This document shows positions 23,488-28,644 of a stretch of 28,644 nt of DNA, in pieces. The stretch is taken from positions 1 to 28,644 of IMG/VR virus record IMGVR_UViG_3300017987_000283; one strand, given 5' to 3'. Under the pieces are notes generated by a model. That model was not told where the DNA came from, ran no database searches, and saw only the letters and a list, made by a program, of their open reading frames with translations. Position numbers and translations under genes: made by a program. This DNA comes from a virus. How positions within the stretch are numbered: position 1 is the first letter of the stretch; each line of letters opens with the position of its first letter.

Positions 23488-23895
23488 ATGAAGTTCTACG
23501 GAGTAGTAGCCGAGCGAGAGAATAAAGAGCGGTTCGTCAGAATCCACAATATCAAGACACACAAGACGTTCCTGCTCACCTTTCAACTTGGCGACTCCGT
23601 AGAGGTTACAGTCCAGAAGCCCAAAAAGGACAGGACAAACAAACAGAATGCCTACTACTGGGGAGTGGTGCTGGATTACATAGCGGATTACACCGGGTTC
23701 GAGACATACGAAGTTCACGAGGAAATGAAGCGCATGTTTAATCCGAAGCCAAGCAAATTCAACCCGGAAGTGACGGTCGGTGGCACCACAACCAAGCTCA
23801 CCACGGATGAATTCAATGAATACATAGAGAAGATAATCCGTTGGGCAGCGATGACCCTTGGAGTAGTGATACCAGACCCGAATGAAATACCATGA
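23488..23895 (+). CDS. NinB-like recombination protein, 135 aa
   Basis: The segment KKDRTNKQNAYYWGVVLDYIADYTG (residues ~46-70, core motif KQNAYYWGVVL) resembles the conserved part of NinB/Orf family and related phage proteins. That family modulates recombination at single-strand or junction DNA in lambda-like phages. The sequence continues with a Thr-rich stretch (TVGGTTTKLTTDEF) and a C-terminal helix. The gene stands directly before an HNH gene with a 4-bp overlap, as in nin-type regions. Assignment is by motif and position, so moderate. Confidence 0.55.
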   Translation: MKFYGVVAERENKERFVRIHNIKTHKTFLLTFQLGDSVEVTVQKPKKDRTNKQNAYYWGVVLDYIADYTGFETYEVHEEMKRMFNPKPSKFNPEVTVGGTTTKLTTDEFNEYIEKIIRWAAMTLGVVIPDPNEIP

Positions 23896-24179
23896 AACGC
23901 ACACCACTGCGTAAAATCGGCAGGAAAGGGCGAAGGATCAAGAAAGAGATGGATGATATCAGGCCGATGCTTTTAGAGCGTTCTCGTGGCGTCTGTGAGC
24001 ACTGTGGAAAGATTCCAACCCATGTATACATACCGGACAGGACAGTATTAGAGATGCACCATAAAGATCATAACCGGAACAACACCACACCGGAGAACTG
24101 TATCATGCTGGCCCCGTATTGCCATGACATGTACGGATATATGCCAGCGGATTGGGAAGGATGGCCGGTGAACATTTAG
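23892..24179 (+). CDS. HNH endonuclease, 95 aa
   Basis: A basic N-terminus (MKRTPLRKIGRKGRRIKKEM) is followed by CEHCGK (C36/C39), then the catalytic MHHKDHNRNN with the HH/H-N-H pattern, then CIMLAPYCH, which completes the zinc-finger-like HNH core. Such phage proteins nick or cut DNA and often serve in recombination or packaging. The end (WPVNI) is short, so no other domain is present. It overlaps the NinB-like gene by 4 bp. Confidence 0.85.
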   Translation: MKRTPLRKIGRKGRRIKKEMDDIRPMLLERSRGVCEHCGKIPTHVYIPDRTVLEMHHKDHNRNNTTPENCIMLAPYCHDMYGYMPADWEGWPVNI

Positions 24180-24195
24180 TTCCTCCTTTCAATTT

Positions 24196-24223
24196 CCCGG
24201 CATTCCTACATAGGGGTGCCGGG
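24196..24223 (+). other. 12-bp hairpin in the gap after the HNH gene
   Basis: Positions 24196-24207 pair with 24212-24223 (two G-U pairs) around a 4-nt loop. No U-tract follows, so it is probably an mRNA-stability or processing element rather than a terminator. Confidence 0.6.
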
Positions 24224-24238
24224 AGAGAAGGGGGAGTA

Positions 24239-24262
24239 ATTTACTTTAAGCTGGCAAAGTAA
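24239..24262 (+). repeat. 24-bp direct repeat, copy 1 (second copy 24486-24509)
   Basis: The identical 24 bp recur at the 3' end of the next gene, where they encode IYFKLAK and the stop codon. Here they follow a hairpin and stand just before that gene's ribosome site. The core TTACTTT-N8-AAAGTAA is also an inverted repeat, here followed by TTTT. Confidence 0.85.
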
Positions 24263-24278
24263 TTTTAGGAGGAGGAGA

Positions 24279-24509
24279 ATGGTGCGTATCGATGGCAGAC
24301 TTCATAGACAAGCCAACTACCAGCAAATAGAAGTTGAAGAGACAAAAGAGCAAATCACCGGTCTTTACGGCGAGGATGAAGTCAGGGAAATGGCGCAACG
24401 ATACTGTTTATTCTGTCAATTCCGCAATGATTCGGGGGGATGTGTGCATAATCTATGCCCGATCACCACCGAAGGGAAGCCGTGCATTTACTTTAAGCTG
24501 GCAAAGTAA
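24279..24509 (+). CDS. Cys-rich hypothetical protein, 76 aa
   Basis: The C-terminal half has Cys residues at CLFCQFRNDSGGCVHNLCP and CIYFKLAK, the spacing of a small zinc-binding fold. The N-terminal half is a polar helix (VEETKEQITGLYGEDEVREM). The ATG has a very strong GGAGGAGGAG site. The last 24 bp are duplicated upstream of the gene. No function is recognised. Confidence 0.7.
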   Translation: MVRIDGRLHRQANYQQIEVEETKEQITGLYGEDEVREMAQRYCLFCQFRNDSGGCVHNLCPITTEGKPCIYFKLAK

Positions 24510-24527
24510 CACAAGGATGAAAGCCCA

Positions 24528-24632
24528 ATGAAGCGTATATACATCGGCATCTGTCCCAACACCAACCGGGTACTCATAGAAGAGGAGCCTGAGAGGTTGA
24601 GTTGGTGGCAGAGGATTAAGGGGTGGTTTTGA
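24528..24632 (+). CDS. Small hypothetical protein, 34 aa
   Basis: MKRIYIGICPNTNRVLIEEE is followed by a Trp/basic end (SWWQRIKGWF). The amphipathic, Trp-rich tail could touch a membrane. It overlaps the next gene by 1 bp (TGATG). AAGGA lies 10 nt before the ATG. The family is unknown. Confidence 0.5.
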   Translation: MKRIYIGICPNTNRVLIEEEPERLSWWQRIKGWF

Positions 24633-24961
24633 TGAGAGACGAGGTTAAAAAAGATAGATCACCTAAATACGACAACAACTCCCACCTTGAACAGGTAAAA
24701 GTGAGAACTGGAGGCCCCAAAGGGCGGCTTGAAACTTGGTTCAGGAAAGAGGGGTACGATTACCTCTTGAAAGATGAATTCTCTCAGGATATGGACATTG
24801 TGAGGGCTTCAGATGGAGTTCGGTGGTGGGACTTGGATAACCGCAAATATGTTGACAGGCCGCGTGACATATTTGAAACCGACGAGGTTGAGCGGGATTA
24901 CCAACTGAAAAAGAACTGGCGCAGAAGGCTGCCCATTAAGAGCGCAACGATAGTTTGTTAG
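24632..24961 (+). CDS. Hypothetical early protein, 109 aa
   Basis: A charged, mixed alpha/beta protein with SFSQDMDIVRASDGVRWWDL-like aromatic and acidic segments (QDMDIVRASDGVRWWD near residue 50) and a basic C-terminus. I prefer the ATG at 24632, with AAGGGG about 9 nt upstream, to the GTG at 24623. No family or active site is recognised. Confidence 0.55.
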   Translation: MRDEVKKDRSPKYDNNSHLEQVKVRTGGPKGRLETWFRKEGYDYLLKDEFSQDMDIVRASDGVRWWDLDNRKYVDRPRDIFETDEVERDYQLKKNWRRRLPIKSATIVC

Positions 24962-24981
24962 CAGGACAGGGAGAGGACTGA

Positions 24982-25617
24982 ATGAACGCAGCTTGGTGGT
25001 GGATAGACCGCTGGCGCAAATCGACGGCATACACTGATATGTCAGCCGAAGAGCAGGGGCTATACCGAAATCTATTGGATGAGATTTGGTTAAGGGAAGA
25101 TCACTGCATCCCTGATGACCCTAAAATTCTTGCCAAAGTTTCGGGTGATTTCGAGGCCTGGAACCGGTGCGGAAACAACGTCCTAAAGTGGCTCAAAAAG
25201 ACCCGGAAAGGGTGGACAAACGACACTGCTTTAGAGGTCATAAGCCAGTCAAACAATCGTGCAGAGAAGCAAAAACGTTACCGTGACAGGTTGCGTAACA
25301 AGGACGGTAACGGTGCCGGTAACACGGATGGTTCTCCGTCTCCGTCTCCGTCTCCGTCTCTTATCTCTGTCTCCGAAGAAAAGAAAATTTCTAAAAAGAA
25401 ATTCGGAGAATTTCTAAATGTCTTTTTAAGTGATGAGGAATATTCCAAGCTGATTGAGAGATTTGGCAAGGAAGGGGCAGGTGACAAAATCGAGACACTT
25501 TCCGGGTACATTGCCAGCAAGGGCAAGAAATACAAAAGCCACTATGCCACAATACTTAATTGGGCGAGGAAAGATGAAGCCCCTGCCTGTCAAGAGGAAG
25601 AAGACGTATGGCTATAG
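24982..25617 (+). CDS. DUF1376-type replication protein, 211 aa
   Basis: The first ~90 residues (WWWIDRWRKSTAYTDMSAEE, then GLYRNLLDEIW and CIPDDPKILA) match the DUF1376/YdaU domain of phage and prophage replication proteins. A linker with SPSPSPSPS, encoded by (TCTCCG)4, leads to a C-terminal helical domain ending YKSHYATILNWARKDE, a motif common in phage replication initiators and helicase loaders. The gene overlaps the DnaB-type helicase by 10 bp, so it probably loads the helicase or opens the origin. No separate loader gene is seen. Confidence 0.8.
   Translation: MNAAWWWIDRWRKSTAYTDMSAEEQGLYRNLLDEIWLREDHCIPDDPKILAKVSGDFEAWNRCGNNVLKWLKKTRKGWTNDTALEVISQSNNRAEKQKRYRDRLRNKDGNGAGNTDGSPSPSPSPSLISVSEEKKISKKKFGEFLNVFLSDEEYSKLIERFGKEGAGDKIETLSGYIASKGKKYKSHYATILNWARKDEAPACQEEEDVWL
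25333..25360 (+). repeat. Hexanucleotide repeat (TCTCCG)4 plus TCTC
   Basis: Four perfect TCTCCG units encode Ser-Pro repeats in the linker of the DUF1376 protein. Changes of unit number keep the frame, so only linker length would vary. Confidence 0.9.
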
Positions 25618-26924
25618 AAGCCCCGCATGATATCGAAGCAGAGGAAGCCGTGTTAGGCGCGGTCCTCTTTGACGGGTCGCTTTTCCAGAAGCTAGACCTT
25701 GACAGGGACGACTTTTATCGACCGCGTGACCGATACGTGTTTGATGCATTCTCGGAGCTTGCAAGGCGCGGCGAGGCCATTGACGAGATCACAGTGGGAA
25801 CGGAACTCAGGCGCAAGGAAAAGCTCGATGACATAGGTGGGGTTGAGTTCTTGAGCAAGCTGATTATGGACGCTCCGGTGTCTGTTTTAGTTGACCATTG
25901 GGCTGAGATTATCAAGAACACCTCTCGCCATCGCCAGTTAGCCGCAGCCGGTGACATGATTCGTGAATTAGGGATAAAAGTCTCCCCCGATTTCGGAGAC
26001 AACTACTCGAAAGCAATTGAGGTTTTATTGGCTCTCAAGTCTGAAAAACAGGAAGGGTTAGAGAGCGTTTACGATATCACCAACAGATACCAAGCTGAAT
26101 TTGAAAATTGGGTGGATGGGGGATTTCAACCAAGGGGTGTCTTGATTGGTTTCTCTGACATTGACAGGTCTTTGGGTGGCTTGAGGCCGGGAACCTTAAC
26201 CCTCTTAGCAGCCCGTCCCTCGATAGGGAAGACAGCTTTCATGTTGAGGTGCGCCGACAATTGTGCTCAGGAAGGGCTTGGTAGTGCGTTCTTCAGCCTT
26301 GAGATGTCAAAGGTGGAGTTGGTCGAGCGGCTGGTTTTCGCCAGGGCGAGGGTCGAGCCCCAGTCTTTGAGAGGGGAAGAGAAAACTAAAGTCAATACTG
26401 AGAAATTGAAGGATAAGTACAAAGATGTTATGGCTCTCCCAATGTGGATTGACGACACGGCCAGCTTAAAGGTGCGACAGGCTCAGTCAAGGTTGATCCG
26501 ACAGATAGCACGAGACGACATAGATATCATGTGGTTTGACCACCTTTCCTTAGCAGGAGACGAGGCAAAAAATGAAGTCCAGAGAATCGGAATCATCTCG
26601 AAGGGTCTTAAAGCGGTGGCGAAGATTTGCGACATCCCTGTAGTGGTAGCTTGCCAGCTTAACAGGGACATGAAGGGACGAGACAACAAACGCCCGATAC
26701 TCACAGACTTGAGAGATTCGGGGAACCTTGAGCAAGACGCTGATATCGTCTTAGGCCTTTACCGGGACGAATACTATAACCCAAACACGAAGGACAAAGA
26801 TGTGATGGAGATAGGATTTTTGAAGAACCGTGGCGGGAAAGCCAATCCTAATTTCAAAGTGAAGCAGGCCATTTACTACGAGGTAGCGACTGGCTTCATG
26901 GGCGATCTTAAAGGCGGTGAATGA
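25608..26924 (+). CDS. dnaB: Replicative DNA helicase, DnaB type, 438 aa
   Basis: This hexameric 5'-3' helicase unwinds the phage fork. The N-terminal domain is at residues ~1-105 (PHDIEAEEAVLGAVL). The RecA-like domain starts near 170. Walker A is ARPSIGKT (202-209), FFSLEM follows (228-233), Walker B is DIMWFDHL (305-312), then motif ACQLNRDMKGRDNKRP and the loop LRDSGNLEQDADIVLGLYRD (368-387). KNRGGK (406-411) holds the arginine finger. Length and order match bacterial DnaB. It overlaps the DUF1376 gene upstream and the next small gene downstream. Confidence 0.95.
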   Translation: MAIEAPHDIEAEEAVLGAVLFDGSLFQKLDLDRDDFYRPRDRYVFDAFSELARRGEAIDEITVGTELRRKEKLDDIGGVEFLSKLIMDAPVSVLVDHWAEIIKNTSRHRQLAAAGDMIRELGIKVSPDFGDNYSKAIEVLLALKSEKQEGLESVYDITNRYQAEFENWVDGGFQPRGVLIGFSDIDRSLGGLRPGTLTLLAARPSIGKTAFMLRCADNCAQEGLGSAFFSLEMSKVELVERLVFARARVEPQSLRGEEKTKVNTEKLKDKYKDVMALPMWIDDTASLKVRQAQSRLIRQIARDDIDIMWFDHLSLAGDEAKNEVQRIGIISKGLKAVAKICDIPVVVACQLNRDMKGRDNKRPILTDLRDSGNLEQDADIVLGLYRDEYYNPNTKDKDVMEIGFLKNRGGKANPNFKVKQAIYYEVATGFMGDLKGGE

Positions 26925-27103
26925 TGGACTTACACGGCAAAATAATGAACCTGCAACCGAACAAAAGGAAGCAGAACAAAGCCATTGACGAGGCTATGAA
27001 AACCAAGCGGACTTACCATGAGATTTTATGTCACGTCTATGCGTGCGGCCACAGAGACGCCCGGCATGATGCGGCTGAATTGGCGGTGAATGATGAAAGA
27101 TAA
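26921..27103 (+). CDS. Small basic hypothetical protein, 60 aa
   Basis: A basic, helical protein (MNLQPNKRKQNKAIDEAM) with Cys/His near the C-terminus (LCHVYACGHRDARHD), which might bind metal. The start overlaps the helicase stop (ATGA) and its end overlaps the next gene. ATG at 26921 or 26924. No family is recognised. Confidence 0.6.
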   Translation: MMDLHGKIMNLQPNKRKQNKAIDEAMKTKRTYHEILCHVYACGHRDARHDAAELAVNDER

Positions 27104-27503
27104 AATCCTGGCAATACTGGAACCCTACAAACACGAGACAGTCAGCGGGTCCGGTCAGAAGGGGTGTTATTACCGCATTGAAGACGTGGACAGGCTGGCA
27201 GATGACCTCTCCGACTTAGTGGTGGACAGGCTGGTAGATGAACTCTCTGACTTAGTGGACGAGGCCAAACTACAGGCCGAACCCACTTTGCCGGTATGCC
27301 CGGACTGCGGGAACTGCGATAAGTGGGAATGTTGCCTTAAAGCTCGTGTTGGAGTGGCAGAAGCTTCCCAAGGGTTCGTTGACGCAGCCGTAGCAGCCGA
27401 CCGCAAGCGGATCGGGGAATGGTTCCGTGAGAACCTGCTTTATCCAAGAGAGGCGCAAGACGCAATCGAAGCTCTCCTGCGAGGGGAAGGGGTGCCGGAA
27501 TGA
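27090..27503 (+). CDS. Hypothetical early protein with duplicated helix and zinc knuckle, 137 aa
   Basis: Residues ~33-56 contain two copies of the 12-residue unit VDRLADDLSDLV, a coiled-coil-like helix. A Cys cluster (CPDCGNCDKWECC, near residue 70) follows and may bind zinc. The C-terminus is helical. The domain order (helix pair, knuckle, helices) is of no known family to me. It overlaps both neighbours. Confidence 0.6.
   Translation: MMKDKILAILEPYKHETVSGSGQKGCYYRIEDVDRLADDLSDLVVDRLVDELSDLVDEAKLQAEPTLPVCPDCGNCDKWECCLKARVGVAEASQGFVDAAVAADRKRIGEWFRENLLYPREAQDAIEALLRGEGVPE
27186..27257 (+). repeat. 36-bp imperfect tandem repeat in coding sequence
   Basis: Units 27186-27221 and 27222-27257 differ at three positions and duplicate 12 codons in frame, doubling an acidic helix. 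Confidence 0.88.
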
Positions 27504-27778
27504 GTGAAGAGTACCAGAAAGCAAGGGAAGCGATGGCCAAGGCGATAAAACAAGATTGCAATCCCTACATAGAGGACGATGAATGCGAATACAAAGACTC
27601 GTGTAGTATGTGCCGGGATTTGCCAGACAGAATCCTCGCCCTTCCCATGATCGGCGTGATAGCGAGTGAGCAGCCGGAACGAGAGACTTATGATACCAGA
27701 GATGGATGGGGCTATACGTTTGGCACTGAGGACATACAAGAGTTGGGTTGGCGCAAGCTGGCTGATAAGGGGGAATGA
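27500..27778 (+). CDS. Hypothetical early protein, 92 aa
   Basis: It contains a Cys-containing segment (DCNPYIEDDECEYKDSCSMC) of the metal-binding or disulfide type, followed by a hydrophobic strand (ALPMIGVIA) and a polar end. It overlaps the preceding gene by 4 bp and the next by 4 bp. The family is not recognised. Confidence 0.6.
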   Translation: MSEEYQKAREAMAKAIKQDCNPYIEDDECEYKDSCSMCRDLPDRILALPMIGVIASEQPERETYDTRDGWGYTFGTEDIQELGWRKLADKGE

Positions 27779-27978
27779 TGCGCTGTAATGACTGCGACAA
27801 CCGGATCAGGCCAAGCTCGATAGTCGAAAAGGCAGGGCACTTGCTATCGGCTGACGATATCAGTTGGATAGCCGAGGCAAGAGAAATGTATTGCGCCGAA
27901 TGCTACAAAAACAAGCCACAACATGAATATGCGGACATCCAAAACTGGGGTGGCCCAACCGAACCAGGAGAAGCGTAA
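27775..27978 (+). CDS. Small zinc-ribbon protein, 67 aa
   Basis: CNDC (residues 4-7) and CAEC (~40-43) are the paired knuckles of a zinc ribbon, and the spacer contains a helical segment. Similar small proteins are common in phage early regions, but none has a defined role here. The start overlaps the previous stop (ATGATG). Confidence 0.65.
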   Translation: MMRCNDCDNRIRPSSIVEKAGHLLSADDISWIAEAREMYCAECYKNKPQHEYADIQNWGGPTEPGEA

Positions 27979-28166
27979 TGAGCTACGAAGACATAGAAAA
28001 CGAACTCTGGAAGATATCGCAGAGCAAAAAGAAAGGTGCCAAAGAGAAGTTCGGCAGGACGTTGATAGCTTTTGCCCTTGAATCAGCACGAATTGGGTTG
28101 GAAAAAGGGATTGCTCTTGGCAGGCAGGCACTCACCCCGGACGGCAGGCCGGAGCAGGAGGCGTGA
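27978..28166 (+). CDS. Small helical hypothetical protein, 62 aa
   Basis: Mostly amphipathic helices (SYEDIENELWKISQSKKKGA and LESARIGLEKGIALG) with no Cys and no membrane segment. The ATG overlaps the upstream stop (TAATG). Function is unknown. Confidence 0.55.
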   Translation: MSYEDIENELWKISQSKKKGAKEKFGRTLIAFALESARIGLEKGIALGRQALTPDGRPEQEA

Positions 28167-28570
28167 TGGCAGGATTATCACCAACACAGAGAACACTCAA
28201 GGCTCAAAAGGAACTCGGTAGACTTGTTGGAACTACAGAGCGATTTGTCCAAGCTGGCTCTTTCAGCTTTCGAAAAGACCTGTTCGGGATCATCGACGTG
28301 ATAGCCCTTGACCCTAAAGAGGGAATCATCGGCATACAAAGCTGTGGGCAGTCGTTTGCGGCACACAGGCGGGAAATGTTGGAGAGTGCCGAAGTCTACA
28401 AAGACACTGGCTTAACTAAGCCGGAAGCGTGCCTTGAATGGCTGAAAGCTGGAGGGAAACTTGAACTCTGGGGATGGCGCAAGGTCAAGGTGAAACGGGG
28501 GGGTAAGGCTGAGGTTTGGAGGCCAAGGGTCGAGGAGATTACTGCAAGATTGCTGGACGGCAGCGTTTAA
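28163..28570 (+). CDS. Putative PD-(D/E)XK nuclease-like protein, 135 aa
   Basis: The segment FRKDLFGIIDVIALDPKEG, then IIGIQSCG (residues ~37-65) has the D...I-Q-S spacing of the endonuclease-like fold seen in phage and plasmid Holliday-junction-resolvase-like proteins, where a Gln can replace the usual E-x-K. The C-terminal KLELWGWRKVKVKRGG (~100-116) is also typical of that group. Catalysis is unproven from sequence alone. It is the last complete gene of the window. Confidence 0.55.
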   Translation: MMAGLSPTQRTLKAQKELGRLVGTTERFVQAGSFSFRKDLFGIIDVIALDPKEGIIGIQSCGQSFAAHRREMLESAEVYKDTGLTKPEACLEWLKAGGKLELWGWRKVKVKRGGKAEVWRPRVEEITARLLDGSV

Positions 28571-28582
28571 CAGAGGCTTACG

Positions 28583-28644
28583 ATGGGGAAGGCGCGGTTT
28601 GCTTTAGATAACACACCAAGGTTTGTTAATAAAGTTTTTGAACC
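28583..28644 (+). CDS. Partial gene running off the window end
   Basis: An ATG 12 bp after the previous stop opens a frame MGKARFALDNTPRFVNKVFE that continues past the end. It is too short to identify, but the frame is open to the edge. Confidence 0.4.
   Translation, partial: MGKARFALDNTPRFVNKVFE

Noticed and set aside
23319-23525. 68-aa frame overlapping the NinB-like gene
   Set aside because: It starts at TTG, overlaps the next gene by 38 bp and competes with a better membrane-protein frame at 23329.
24196-24223. Intrinsic terminator after the HNH gene
   Set aside because: Strong stem but no U-tract on either strand.

Overview
The window is part of a temperate, tailed double-stranded DNA phage of a bacterium, seen in its unintegrated (circular or virion) arrangement. 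The evidence is a complete head and packaging gene block, a tyrosine integrase beside a tRNA-Lys 3' fragment that serves as the attachment core, an XRE-type repressor, and a divergent early operon with a DnaB-type helicase. Promoters are canonical sigma70/sigmaA boxes and many genes have AGGAGG-type ribosome sites, so the host is a bacterium, but I cannot name it. No tape-measure or long-tail genes are present. A 2084-codon polyvalent or ejection-type protein lies between portal and scaffold, which suggests a podovirus-like virion. Both ends of the phage lie outside the window.

Late region, minus strand, 17669 down to 1. A promoter at 17864-17893 is followed at once by two intrinsic terminators. 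Then come a winged-helix protein gene, four dyad iterons (17200-17327), a 42-aa basic protein, a third terminator, terS, terL, portal, three small genes (one a membrane protein), the giant protein, a terminator, scaffold, major capsid protein, a probable decoration protein, a zinc/HeH protein, a 117-aa structural protein, a terminator, a repeat-rich tail or fibre protein, two small genes and a last terminator. The promoter-terminator layout resembles antitermination-controlled late transcription.

Region 17.9-19.1 kb, plus strand. This is a self-contained three-gene unit with its own promoter and a UUCG-loop terminator: an acidic protein, a small zinc-finger protein and an HTPGPW-type phage protein. 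It looks like a moron, or cargo unit.

Lysogeny region, minus strand, 21460 down to 19105. The order is repressor, integrase, then three small membrane-protein genes, two of which share an identical translation leader and one of which is internally duplicated. The tRNA-Lys fragment lies inside the 3' end of the repressor gene. Integration would therefore separate repressor from integrase and replace the repressor C-terminus. This is the architecture of integration-dependent immunity known from some mycobacteriophages. Repressor and early genes diverge from two mirror-image TTGACA promoters built on nested inverted repeats centred at 21540.

Early region, plus strand, 21.6-28.6 kb. Tightly overlapping genes (ATGA or TGATG junctions) encode a small HTH protein, many small Cys-rich proteins, a candidate structured RNA (23205-23303), a small membrane protein, a NinB-like recombination protein, an HNH endonuclease, a DUF1376-type replication protein, a DnaB-type helicase, several hypothetical proteins and a nuclease-fold-like protein. 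A partial gene runs off the end.
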